Of a stretch of DNA of 64,000 nucleotides, positions 41,442-49,939 are shown piece after piece. Every line of letters begins with the position of its first letter. Within the stretch, counting starts at the first letter, position 1. The stretch spans positions 209,676 to 273,675 of the forward strand of contig BMQD01000005.1 of assembly GCA_014647935.1 (NCBI GenBank), read 5' to 3'. This DNA comes from Planomonospora parontospora (GTDB lineage: Bacteria > Actinomycetota > Actinomycetes > Streptosporangiales > Streptosporangiaceae). The translations under genes were made by a program, and so were the position numbers. The notes below the pieces were generated by a model. It did not search any database. It saw only the letters and a list, made by a program, of their open reading frames with translations, and was not told where the DNA came from.

Positions 41442-42293
41442 ATGCGGCTTCATGTGGGATGCGCGATGTGGACGCACAAGGCGTGGCAGGGGCGTCTCCT
41501 GCCCCACCCGCTCCCTCCGGAGGAGCGCCTGAGGGCCTATGCGACCTGGTGCAACGCGGTGGAGGGCAACACCACGTTCTACGCGACGCCGGCGAGGAGC
41601 ACGGTGGAGTCGTGGGCGGGGCAGGTCGGCCCCGGTTTCCGCTTCGTGGTCAAGCTGCCCAAGCCGATCACGCACGAGCGCCGCCTCACCGGCGCCGACG
41701 AGGAGCTCCGGGCGTTCCTGGAGGCGATCGAACCGCTCGGGCCGCGGGCCCACGCCCTCTGGGTCCAGCTGCCGGCGTCGTTCGGACCGGCCGACCTCGA
41801 CGTGCTGGCGGGTTTCCTCCGCGGGCTCCCCCGCTCGTACCGGTACGCCGTCGAGGTCCGTCACCGCGCGTTCTTCGACGACGAGCGGTCCGCGCGGCTT
41901 CTCGAAGGGGTCCTGTCCGGAGCCGGGGCCGAGTGGGTCCCGTTCGACACCACGGCCTTCTTCCGGAGCCCGCCGACCAGCGACGCCGAACGGGACGCGT
42001 GGCTGAAGAAACCGCGTGTGCCGCGCCGGGCGCCCGCTCTCACCGACCGTCCGATCGTCCGCTACCTCGGCCGGGACGACACGGCCCGCACGGTCGAGGG
42101 CTGGCAGGAGTGGGTCGCCACGGTCGCCGGGTGGCTGCGCGAGGGCCGGTCGCCGACCGTGTTCGTGCACACCCCCGACAACGCCGACGCGCCGGTGCTC
42201 GCCCGCCGCTTCCACGACGAGGTGCGAGCCGTGCTGCCCGGGGTCGAGCCGCTGCCCGAGCCCGCGCCGGTCGAGCCGCTGACCCTGTTCTGA
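41442..42293 (+). CDS. DUF72-domain protein
   Basis: A 283-residue TIM-barrel protein of the DUF72 (YecE-like) family: [14 protein letters not shown] start, [49 protein letters not shown], and [18 protein letters not shown] near the end. It may act on nucleotides or metals, but the activity is unestablished. ATG 41442; an upstream ATG at 41397 adds 15 unmatched residues. Confidence 0.92.
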   Translation: MRLHVGCAMWTHKAWQGRLLPHPLPPEERLRAYATWCNAVEGNTTFYATPARSTVESWAGQVGPGFRFVVKLPKPITHERRLTGADEELRAFLEAIEPLGPRAHALWVQLPASFGPADLDVLAGFLRGLPRSYRYAVEVRHRAFFDDERSARLLEGVLSGAGAEWVPFDTTAFFRSPPTSDAERDAWLKKPRVPRRAPALTDRPIVRYLGRDDTARTVEGWQEWVATVAGWLREGRSPTVFVHTPDNADAPVLARRFHDEVRAVLPGVEPLPEPAPVEPLTLF

Positions 42294-42358
42294 CAGCGAG
42301 GCCGTACGGGGGAGAAAACGCTTTGTGCCGGGGCGGGACGGGGCGGCAGGGTACTTGC

Positions 42359-42925
42359 ATGCCGGTTCAGCACCAGGTGAGAGCGGACTACGACGCTGAG
42401 ACGATCGTGGTCTACCAGGCGTACCCGCCCGCCGTGGCCGACCCCGCCCTCAGCGCCGAGCGGTTCGTGCCGCCCTTCTCGTTCACCCGCATGACGTGGA
42501 TCAAGCCTTCGTTCCTCTGGCTCATGCACCGCAGCAACTGGGCGCGGAAGCCGGGGCAGGAGCGCGTTCTGGCGGTGCGGATCACCCGGGAGGGATGGCA
42601 CGAGGCGCTCTCCCGGGCCGTGCTGACGACGGCCGGACCCGAGGCCGTCGACCGGGCGGCGGTTCACGTCCAGTGGGACCCCGAGCGCTCGTTGCGCGGG
42701 GCGGCGCTCAACCACTACAGCATCCAGGTCGGGATCGGCCGGACCCTGATCCGCAGGTTCGCGGACGAGTGGGTCGTCGGCCTCACCGACGTCACGCCCA
42801 CGGTGAGAAGGATCGCCGGGCTGGTGCAGACCGGACAGGCGTCGAAGGCGCAGCGGCTGCTGCCCCCGGAGCGTGAGTACCCGGTGCCCCCGGAGATCGC
42901 CCGGCGGCTTCTCGTCGGCTCGTGA
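42359..42925 (+). CDS. DUF4291-family protein
   Basis: A 188-residue cytosolic protein with the DUF4291 pattern: [68 protein letters not shown]. Function is unknown; the family is widespread in actinobacteria and fungi. ATG 42359, with ggcggcaggg upstream. The stop codon overlaps a 40-bp-period duplication. Confidence 0.9.
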   Translation: MPVQHQVRADYDAETIVVYQAYPPAVADPALSAERFVPPFSFTRMTWIKPSFLWLMHRSNWARKPGQERVLAVRITREGWHEALSRAVLTTAGPEAVDRAAVHVQWDPERSLRGAALNHYSIQVGIGRTLIRRFADEWVVGLTDVTPTVRRIAGLVQTGQASKAQRLLPPEREYPVPPEIARRLLVGS

Positions 42926-42992
42926 CCGTGGACGCGGGCAGGCGCAGGTTCGTGCAGGAGCATGACCGTGAGCGCGGGCAGGCGCAAGCTCG
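42922..42992. repeat. 31-bp direct duplication at 40-bp period, at the DUF4291 stop
   Basis: Copies 42922-42952 and 42962-42992 differ at a few bases; the first copy contains the stop codon of DUF4291. Confidence 0.8.
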
Positions 42993-43050
42993 CGACGCCC
43001 GCGCGTGAGCCGGGCGCGCCGGGTCTGGGGCGCCCACCGTGCCCGGAGGT

Positions 43051-43686
43051 TCAGGAGGGCTGCGTCGCCAGCCGCAGCCCGAACCCGATCACGACGAGGC
43101 CGGTCAGCCGGTCCAGGCCGCGCTTGACCGACGGCCTGCCCAGCCAGCCGCGCACCAGCCCGGTGAACCCGATGAGCAGGGCGCTCCAGAGCAGCCCTTC
43201 GCAGACGTGCACGCCCGCCAGCAGGACGCCCATCGCGACGTGCGGCGCGCCGTCCGGGATGAACTGGGGGAGCATCGCGACGTAGAAGACGCCCATCTTC
43301 GGGTTGAGCAGGTTGGTCAGCAGTCCCCGGCGGAACGCGGGCCACGATCCGTCCCTCCCGGACGGCTCGGACGCCGCCGTCCCGCCCGCGCCGCTCCGGC
43401 GGCTGTGCCAGAGCATCCGGCCGCCCATCCACACCAGGTAGGCGACACCCGCCCAGCGCAGCACCTCGTAGGCGAGCCGGGAGGTGGAGAGGAGGGCGGA
43501 CAGGCCGGCGGCGGTGACGACGCCCCACACGAGCGTTCCGGCCTGGATGCCGAGGACCACGGCCCAGGCGGGTCTCCTGCCGGCCAGCAGCGAGGTGCGC
43601 AGGATCAGCGCCGTGTCCAAGCCGGGCGTGAGCGTGAGGAATCCCACGACGACGGCGAACGAGGCGATCGAGCCGTAGACGTCCAT
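43051..43686 (-). CDS. LysE-family amino-acid exporter
   Basis: A 211-residue inner-membrane exporter of the LysE/RhtB superfamily: GFLTLTPGLDTALILRTSLL, GVAYLVWMGGRML, RRGLLTNLLNPKMGVFYVA, and FTGLVRGWLGRPSVKRGLDR. Six hydrophobic segments. The substrate is not predictable. Single gene. Confidence 0.93.
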   Translation of the reverse strand: MDVYGSIASFAVVVGFLTLTPGLDTALILRTSLLAGRRPAWAVVLGIQAGTLVWGVVTAAGLSALLSTSRLAYEVLRWAGVAYLVWMGGRMLWHSRRSGAGGTAASEPSGRDGSWPAFRRGLLTNLLNPKMGVFYVAMLPQFIPDGAPHVAMGVLLAGVHVCEGLLWSALLIGFTGLVRGWLGRPSVKRGLDRLTGLVVIGFGLRLATQPS

Positions 43687-43760
43687 GGACTCTCACCGTA
43701 GCCCAGAGCGGTGCGGGCACGACGGCCGCCCCGGGACGCCTCACCCGGTACGCCGCTCCG

Positions 43761-44711
43761 TCACCCGGTCCTCCGGTTCCTGCGGGACTCCTCCACCAGC
43801 TTGATGAACCCGGCCTCGGAGTCGGCGAACTTCATGACGCGCCTGCCGGGATCCGTCGTCACGAAGAACAGCCAGGGACCGGGGGCCGGACGCAGCGCGG
43901 CTTCGATGGCGGCGGCGCCCGGGTTGCCGATGGGGCCGGGCGGCAGGCCGGGGCGCGCATAGGTGTTGTAGCGGGACCGGCTCCTGAGATCCTCGACCGA
44001 GGCGGTGGAACCGGTCTTGCCCAAGCCGTACATCACCGTGCTGTCCAGCTCCAGTTTCCTCGGGGGCGTGCGGTCCAGCCGGTTGTAGACGGCCCGCGCG
44101 ATCTTCGGCATGTCCTCAGCGCGAACAGCCTCGGCCTGGACGATGCTGGCGACGGTCAGGACCTCCAGCGGCGTACGGCCGATCCGCCCGGCGCCCTCCA
44201 CCAGCCCGGCGTCCCTGGCGGCGCGGTCGAACCGGGCCACCGTCGCGGCGAGGATCTCGCGGGGGCTCGACCCGGCCGGGAACTCGTAGGCCGCGGGGAA
44301 GACGAATCCCTCCAGCGCCCCCTTGGCGTAGGCGGGGAGACCGAGCGCCCCGCCGTCCTCCGCGGCCCGCTCGAACTCCGCCACCGGCCTGCCGGTGGCG
44401 TCCGACAGCAGCCGCAGGACCTGGGAGAGCCGCATCCCCGCCCGCACGGTCAGGACGATCGGCTTTCGCGGGGTCTCCGCACGCGTCTCGTCCGGGCCCC
44501 GGCCCGTGACGCCGGGCGGATCCGCCACAGGTGCGGGCAGCCCTCCGGCCACGAGCGCCGCTCCGGCCGCCAGCACGGCGACGGCGGCCGCCGCCAGGGC
44601 AGGGCCGCGACGGGAAGGCCGGCGGGACCGGAGGAACCGGCCGGGCGGAGGTGGCTGCTCCTCATGGGCCATGTCCGAAAGGGTCTCCCGCAGCAGGTCC
44701 TCGATGTTCAT
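43761..44711 (-). CDS. MltG/YceG-like protein coupled to an ECF sigma factor
   Basis: A 316-residue single-pass membrane protein. Residues 1-35 are cytosolic (MNIEDLLRETLSDMAHEEQP), an opening typical of membrane partners of SigE-family sigma factors; a helix at about 36-58 follows. The periplasmic part is YceG-like: VLTVRAGMRLSQVL (LysM-like), TVASIVQAEA (the family motif SIVExE with the first Glu replaced by Gln192, Glu194 kept), LELDSTVMYGLG, and YNTYARPGLPPGPIGNPG. It may be a peptidoglycan sensor or terminase. The ATG overlaps the sigma stop (ATGA). Confidence 0.88.
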   Translation of the reverse strand: MNIEDLLRETLSDMAHEEQPPPPGRFLRSRRPSRRGPALAAAAVAVLAAGAALVAGGLPAPVADPPGVTGRGPDETRAETPRKPIVLTVRAGMRLSQVLRLLSDATGRPVAEFERAAEDGGALGLPAYAKGALEGFVFPAAYEFPAGSSPREILAATVARFDRAARDAGLVEGAGRIGRTPLEVLTVASIVQAEAVRAEDMPKIARAVYNRLDRTPPRKLELDSTVMYGLGKTGSTASVEDLRSRSRYNTYARPGLPPGPIGNPGAAAIEAALRPAPGPWLFFVTTDPGRRVMKFADSEAGFIKLVEESRRNRRTG

Positions 44712-45220
44712 CGCATCTCCCTCACGCCGTCCAACTCGGGAGCGGCCTTCCGCAGCCGTTCCAGCGACCGGTGGATCTGGCTGCGGACCGATCCCACCCC
44801 GATGCCGAGCAACCGGGCGATCTCGGTCTCGGACAGGTCCTCGAAGTAACGCAGCACCAGCACGGTCCGCTGCCGGGGCGTCAGGCGGGCGAGAGCCGTA
44901 CGCATCACCAGGCGGAGGTCCGCGGTCTCGGCGTGCCCGTCGCCGACCCGGTCGGGAGGCTGCTCCGTGGACACCTCCGTGATCCGGGAGCGGCGCCGCC
45001 ACCAGCTCACCTGCTCGTGGTACATGGCACGGCGGACGTAGCCCTCGACGGCCGCGGGGTCGCGGAGGCCGCGCCACCTGGCGGCCGTCTTCGCCAGTGC
45101 CGACTGCACCAGGTCCTCGGCGGCGTGCCGGTCGCCGGTCAGCAGGTACGCGGTGCGGAACAGCGCCCCCGACCGGGCGACGACGAACTCCCGGAAGCCC
45201 GCCTCGAAACCTGGATCCAC
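44708..45220 (-). CDS. SigE-family ECF sigma factor
   Basis: A 170-residue group-IV sigma factor. Region 2: FREFVVARSGALFRTAYLLT, HAAEDLVQSALAKTA (the D-A-E-D-L core). Region 4: LTPRQRTVLVLRYFEDLS, IARLLGIGVGSVRSQIHRS. GTG 45220 has a strong ggagg ribosome site five bases upstream, better than the earlier GTG at 45244. Its membrane partner is fused to a transglycosylase-like domain rather than a classical anti-sigma factor. Confidence 0.92.
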   Translation of the reverse strand: MDPGFEAGFREFVVARSGALFRTAYLLTGDRHAAEDLVQSALAKTAARWRGLRDPAAVEGYVRRAMYHEQVSWWRRRSRITEVSTEQPPDRVGDGHAETADLRLVMRTALARLTPRQRTVLVLRYFEDLSETEIARLLGIGVGSVRSQIHRSLERLRKAAPELDGVREMR

Positions 45221-45461
45221 CTGTCCTCCTCGCGGTGTCACCAAGCAAGGACGCGGGCGGGGCGCCGATCTATGCCGGTACGGCGGAAAGCCGGAAGGGA
45301 GCGGAGAGAGCCGGGCGGGAGCGGAGAGCCGGGCGGGAGGATGGCGCGGTGGTAGGCCGGTGCGGCGGGAGGCCGGGCAGGCGGTAGGCCGGTGCGGCGG
45401 GAGGCCGGGCAGGCGGTAGGCCGGTGTGGCGGGAGGACGCCGGTGTCCGGGGATACGTGAC
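45221..45461. other. Intergenic region made mostly of tandem repeats
   Basis: Between sigma gene start and acetyltransferase stop. Short gggagcggagag-type units at about 45297-45340 precede the 32-bp repeats. Confidence 0.6.
45351..45436. repeat. 32-bp tandem repeat, about 2.7 copies
   Basis: Units start at 45351, 45383 and 45415 (ggtaggccggtg...), the third partial; no spacers, so not CRISPR. Confidence 0.9.
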
Positions 45462-46331
45462 TCAGCGGGAGCGCGTGTACGTCACGGTCCGGGCCCCGGC
45501 GCTGAATCCCAGCGAGCCGTACAGCTTCGCCGGGACGGGATGGGCATCGTCCCCCCGGGCGTAGACCATCGCCTCCTCCGCCCCCTCGGCCCGCAGGCGG
45601 TGCATCGCGTACAGGCACGCGGCCCGCGCCAGGCCGAGCCGCTGGAACTCCCGGGAGGTGCCGACCGGCTCGAACTGCCCGACGCGGTTGTCCGGGTCCA
45701 GCCAGGCCAGGCAGTAGGAGACCAGCCGCCCGTCCGGCGCCTCCACCACGCAGTCCAGCTCGCGCCGGTACGGCCACGCCCGCATCACCCGGCGGTAGCT
45801 CTCCTCGGTGACCCTGGACGGGTGGAAGGCCGACCGGTGCGCGGCCACCCGGCCGGGGACGTCCTCGTCCCCGCGTAGGGAGCGCACGGTGAACCCGGGC
45901 GGCGTCTCCACCTCGGGGAGCCCTTCCAAGCCGCGCGACATGCGCAGCAGGAAGGACGCGTCCTGCGCCCGCCGGTAGCCGCGGCGCGTCAGGACCCCCG
46001 CCAGGCCCGTCTCGGTGTCCAGGATCGTGGTGGCCAGCCGGTCGCCCGCGGTGACCTCGTGGAACCAGTCGAGCACCTCGTCGGCGAGGTCGTCGGGCGC
46101 GACGAACTGCAGGCCGCCGGGGAGGCGCACCCAGGCCCACGCGATCGTGCGGCCCTCGCGCTCCCACAGCATCGTCGGCCACTCCGACTCCCGGCCCCCG
46201 TGCTGGAAGCGATCCCAGGCGAGCTCCCCCACATGGCACCGGCCGCCCCGCCCCCAGACCGCCTGGGCGAGCTCCTGCATCCTGCGCAGGTCCTCGGCGC
46301 CTTCGTACGGCCGCATGGTGATGTCGGACAC
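45462..46331 (-). CDS. Tandem GNAT acetyltransferase
   Basis: A 289-residue protein with two GNAT folds. The N-terminal one is degenerate (IAWAWVRLPGGLQFVAPDDL); the C-terminal one keeps the acetyl-CoA loop EFQRLGLARAACLYAMHRL and ends YGSLGFSAGARTVTYTR. Substrate unknown. Start at ATG 46331. Confidence 0.9.
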   Translation of the reverse strand: MSDITMRPYEGAEDLRRMQELAQAVWGRGGRCHVGELAWDRFQHGGRESEWPTMLWEREGRTIAWAWVRLPGGLQFVAPDDLADEVLDWFHEVTAGDRLATTILDTETGLAGVLTRRGYRRAQDASFLLRMSRGLEGLPEVETPPGFTVRSLRGDEDVPGRVAAHRSAFHPSRVTEESYRRVMRAWPYRRELDCVVEAPDGRLVSYCLAWLDPDNRVGQFEPVGTSREFQRLGLARAACLYAMHRLRAEGAEEAMVYARGDDAHPVPAKLYGSLGFSAGARTVTYTRSR

Positions 46332-46661
46332 CTGCTCGGCTCCTCCTCGGGTCGCTGCCGGGCCTTCCTCGGACCCTTCATCGGATCTTCTTCGGACTCT
46401 TCGTCGGGCGGGGACGAGGGCCGGTCCCGGTCCTGGCCGGTCTTCGGTGCTCAGGGGCGGGCCCCGGAGCAGGTCAGGTCTCAGGCGTGGACGCGCGGCT
46501 CCACGAGATCGCGTTCCATACGAGCATCATGCCTCTGATCCGGACGCGGTGATGACGCCGGAGGGGCCGCCTTCGGACGGGCCCGGACTCGCCGAGGCGC
46601 TTGCGGCCGGCGGACGGAACCCGTCATGATCATCCCTTCCGCCGGTGAAGGGATGATTCAC
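46332..46661. other. Divergent intergenic region (GNAT / lysozyme)
   Basis: No gene is supported. Degenerate 12-15-bp repeats (cttcttcggactcttcgtcgg-like units) run at 46366-46408. Confidence 0.45.
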
Positions 46662-47834
46662 GTGAAACATCGGACCGCAGTGATCACCGTCATGGCGGCG
46701 GGGGTGCTGGCCCTGGAGACCGGGCAGGCGTCCGCGCTGCCCTCCGGTTCCGCCCTCACGCACCCGTCCTCCCTCGCGAGCGTCCCCTTCTCCGCGAGCA
46801 CCCCCGTCCTCGCCGGCGGGTCCGTCCTTTCGGACGCCTCCGCCCCCGCCCCCGCGGGCTTCTCCGGCCTCGGATCGCGCCGGGCGCCGGGAGTGGTCGG
46901 GACCGACGTCAGCAACTGGACGGGGGACATCGACTGGGAGGCCGCCGCCGGCGCCGGTGCGGCGTTCGCGTTCGTGCACGCCTCCGAGGGCGTGGACTAC
47001 GTCAGCCCCCGGTTCGCCGCGCAGTACGGCGGCGCCGCCGAGGCGGGCCTGCTGCGCGGGGCCTACCACTTCGCCCAGCCGCACGAGTCCGGCGGTGCGG
47101 AGCAGGCCGACTTCTTCGTGCGGAACGGCGGCCGCTGGACCTCCGACGGCCGGACGCTGCCGGGCGTCCTGGACCTGGAGGACAATCCGTACGGCAAGAA
47201 GAACCGCCTCGACAACTGCTACGGGCTCACCCCGGAGCAGGCGGTCGCCTGGGTGGGCGACTTCACCCGGCGCTACCGGCAGCGGACCGGCAAGGACGCG
47301 ATCATCTACACCACCACGAGCTGGTGGCGGACCTGCACCGGCGACTCGCGCGCCTTCGGCCGCAACCCGCTCTGGCTGGCCCGGTGGGGCACGGAGCCGG
47401 GGGAGCTCCCGGCGGGCTGGAAGCGTCACACCTTCTGGCAGTCGGCGGACAGGAGCGGTTCCCTGCCCGGCGGCCAGAACTCCTTCAACGGCACGCCGTC
47501 CCAGCTCAAGACGCTCACCCGGGCGCCGTCGAAGATCCGGCTGAAGGGCGCGGCGCGCGGGAACACCTACACGGTGACGGTCGCCAACACCGGCACCGAA
47601 CCGGTCACGGCGCTCAAGCTCGCCGGCCGCACGTTCGGCGGCCAGAAGTTCACCAAGGCCGGCAGGGGCTGCCGGTTCAGCGGTACGGCGGTGCGCTGCA
47701 CGATCACCAGGCTGGGCCCGAAGACGACGGCCCGGCTGACCTTCACGGTCGCGCCCGCCGGGCCCGGCGGCCCGAAGCGGGGGCTGAGGATCGCGGCCGG
47801 CCCGGTGACCTTGACCCTGCCCGCCGCCCGGTGA
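46662..47834 (+). CDS. Secreted GH25 muramidase (lysozyme)
   Basis: A 390-residue exported lysozyme. Signal peptide KHRTAVITVMAAGVLALE, then a Ser/Ala/Pro-rich linker (25-75). The GH25 barrel begins GVVGTDVSNWTGDIDW (Asp82) and has the catalytic pair in VLDLEDN (Asp171, Glu173) and WLARWG. The C-terminal 85 residues form an Ig-like or DUF11-like beta domain with one Cys pair (GRGCRF, RCTITRL). GTG 46662 follows gaaggga; ATG 46653 and 46626 are alternatives. Confidence 0.92.
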   Translation: MKHRTAVITVMAAGVLALETGQASALPSGSALTHPSSLASVPFSASTPVLAGGSVLSDASAPAPAGFSGLGSRRAPGVVGTDVSNWTGDIDWEAAAGAGAAFAFVHASEGVDYVSPRFAAQYGGAAEAGLLRGAYHFAQPHESGGAEQADFFVRNGGRWTSDGRTLPGVLDLEDNPYGKKNRLDNCYGLTPEQAVAWVGDFTRRYRQRTGKDAIIYTTTSWWRTCTGDSRAFGRNPLWLARWGTEPGELPAGWKRHTFWQSADRSGSLPGGQNSFNGTPSQLKTLTRAPSKIRLKGAARGNTYTVTVANTGTEPVTALKLAGRTFGGQKFTKAGRGCRFSGTAVRCTITRLGPKTTARLTFTVAPAGPGGPKRGLRIAAGPVTLTLPAAR

Positions 47835-47835
47835 C

Positions 47836-47906
47836 CCGGGTCCGTCCCGGTGGGTCCGGCGATCCGGGTCCGTCCCGGCGGGCCGGGTGACCCGGGTCCG
47901 TCCCGG
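47836..47906. repeat. 28-bp-period tandem repeat, three copies, after the lysozyme stop
   Basis: ccgggtccgtcccgg occurs at 47836, 47864 and 47892 with variable spacers of 13 bp. Confidence 0.88.
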
Positions 47907-47987
47907 CCGCTGTTCACGGTCCCGCCCCCGGCTCCGGATCCGCGGTGCGAGGTCCGCGGTCGTTCCCGGTTCTGACATCCTCGGAGG

Positions 47988-48743
47988 ATGATCGAGCAGT
48001 GGCGGGAAGTCGGTGACCGCGTCTACGTCAGGCGGCACGAGTCGTTCGACCTGAACGCCGGCCTCGTCGTCGGCGGTGAGGGCTGCCTGGTCGTCGACAC
48101 GCGCATGTCCCACCGCCAGGGCCGGGAGCTGGCCGACGCCGTCCGGGAGATCACCGCGCTGCCGTGGACGGTGCTCAACACCCACGCGCACTTCGACCAC
48201 TTCTTCGGCAACGCGGTCTTCCTGCCCGCCGACATCTGGGGCCACGTCCGCTGCGCGGAGGCGGCCGAGGCCACCGGCGAGGCGCAGCGGCGGAACTGGC
48301 TCCACGAGGGTCCGGAGGAACTGGCCGAGGTGGAGATCGTCCCGCCGGGCCGTACGTTCACCGATTCCGTCACCCTCGACCTCGGCGGCCGCCCGGTCCA
48401 CCTGCGGCACCTGGGCCGGGGCCATACCGACAACGACGTCGTGGCCGAGGTCCCCGACGCCGGGGTGGTCTTCGCCGGGGACCTGGTGGAGGAGGGCGCG
48501 CCGCCGCAGTTCGGGGACGCGTTCCCGCTGGACTGGCCGGACACGCTCGCCCGCCTGCTGGACCTGCCGGGTGAGGCGGTCGTCCCGGGCCACGGCGCCG
48601 TCGTCGACCGCGACTTCGTACGGCGCCAGCACGCGGACCTCGTCACCGCCGTCGAGATCCTGACGACCGGCGGTGACCCCGCCCGGGCCCCGTTCCCCGG
48701 GGACACCATGGCGGAGATCGCCGCGCGGCTCCGCGGCCGGTAG
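47988..48743 (+). CDS. Metallo-beta-lactamase-fold hydrolase
   Basis: A 251-residue cytosolic MBL protein. Metal ligands: THAHFDH (His66, His68, Asp70, His71), a later His in GRGHTDND, Asp in VVFAGD, and VPGHGAVV. The substrate is unknown; glyoxalase-II-like thioesters are possible for this subgroup. Confidence 0.92.
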   Translation: MIEQWREVGDRVYVRRHESFDLNAGLVVGGEGCLVVDTRMSHRQGRELADAVREITALPWTVLNTHAHFDHFFGNAVFLPADIWGHVRCAEAAEATGEAQRRNWLHEGPEELAEVEIVPPGRTFTDSVTLDLGGRPVHLRHLGRGHTDNDVVAEVPDAGVVFAGDLVEEGAPPQFGDAFPLDWPDTLARLLDLPGEAVVPGHGAVVDRDFVRRQHADLVTAVEILTTGGDPARAPFPGDTMAEIAARLRGR

Positions 48744-48836
48744 GGCGGACCCGGCGGGGGAACGGACCGCCGCGTGGGAGGAGCGGCCGGAAAACGGGTC
48801 GCAGCCGGCGGAGGGCGCTGCCTATGCTCCGGGAGC

Positions 48837-49799
48837 ATGACGTCTGAGTGGGTCCCCCTGTCCCTGGACGACGTGCACGCCCTGGTGGGGTTGCGCGCCG
48901 CGATCGAGGCCGAGGACAAGACCGGAGAGAACTACGGCGTCGACGACGTCACCGAGCTCCTGGCCGATCCGCTGGTCGACACGGACGAGGGCACCCTGGG
49001 CGTGTGGGAGGACGGCAGGCTGGTCGCCTTCGGGGTGCTCATGGCCAGGCCCGCCGCCGAGCCGCTCCACCGGATGATCCTGGGGGGCGGGGTCCACCCC
49101 GGCCACCGCCGCCGGGGCCTGGGCAGGCGGTTGGTCGACTGGGCGGTCCGGAGCGCGCCGGCGCTCCACGAGAAGCGCTTCCCCGGCCGGCCCCTCGAGC
49201 TCCTGGCCTACGTCGATGACCGCAACGAGGGTGGGAAGGCCCTGGTCGCCTCCGCGGGCCTGACGCCCGTCCGCTGGTTCTGCGGTATGGGACGCGACCT
49301 GACCGCCGAGCCGCCGCGGGCTCCGCTCCCGGAAGGGCTGAGGATCGTCGCCTACCACGACGACCTGGAGGACGCGGTCCGGAAGGTACGCAACGCCTCC
49401 TTCTCCGACCACTGGGGCAGCACCCGCCACACGGCGGAGTCCTGGCGGAACGCCCTCATCGGGACGAAGGCGTTCCGGCCCGAGGCGTCGTTCGTCGCCG
49501 TGGACGCCTCAGGGACGAGCGTGGCCGTCCTGCTCACCAGCCACTACGAGGCCGACACCGCGGCCACCGGGATCCGTGAGGCGTGGATCCAGATCATCGG
49601 CACACTGCGCGAGTGGCGGGGAAGAGGGGTGGCGAGCGCGATGCTCGCGCACGCCCTGACCGAGTTCCGCGCGCAGGGCTACCAGCGTGCGGGGCTGTCG
49701 GTCGACGCGGACAGCCCGACCGGCGCCCTCGGCGTCTACACCCGCGCCGGGTTCACCGTCGAAGACCGCACGATCACGCACGCGATCTGGCTGGCCTGA
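48837..49799 (+). CDS. Tandem GNAT acetyltransferase
   Basis: A 320-residue, two-domain GNAT protein. Both halves carry acetyl-CoA loops: VHPGHRRRGLGRRLVDWA and LREWRGRGVASAMLAHAL; the fold ends GVYTRAGFTVEDRTI. This is the MshD-like two-domain arrangement, but mycothiol-synthase hallmarks were not verified. ATG 48837, with a cctatgct -10-like element just upstream, so possibly leaderless. Confidence 0.9.
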   Translation: MTSEWVPLSLDDVHALVGLRAAIEAEDKTGENYGVDDVTELLADPLVDTDEGTLGVWEDGRLVAFGVLMARPAAEPLHRMILGGGVHPGHRRRGLGRRLVDWAVRSAPALHEKRFPGRPLELLAYVDDRNEGGKALVASAGLTPVRWFCGMGRDLTAEPPRAPLPEGLRIVAYHDDLEDAVRKVRNASFSDHWGSTRHTAESWRNALIGTKAFRPEASFVAVDASGTSVAVLLTSHYEADTAATGIREAWIQIIGTLREWRGRGVASAMLAHALTEFRAQGYQRAGLSVDADSPTGALGVYTRAGFTVEDRTITHAIWLA

Positions 49800-49939
49800 T
49801 CCTGCCCGCCCGCCCGCTCCGGCCCCGCTTCGGCCGGGGCCGGAGCGGGGAACATCGCCAGACCGCAGGCCACTCGACCTGTTCGCCCGGTGGCCGCCCG
49901 ACCTGCTCATCCGGTGGCCGCCTGCCGGGTGAGTACCGC

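Noticed and set aside
45351-45436. CRISPR array
   Set aside because: Units are contiguous without spacers; it is a simple tandem repeat.
46527-48632. A 700-codon open frame on the minus strand
   Set aside because: It lies opposite the GH25 and metallo-hydrolase genes, which have clear motifs; the frame is a by-product of high GC.
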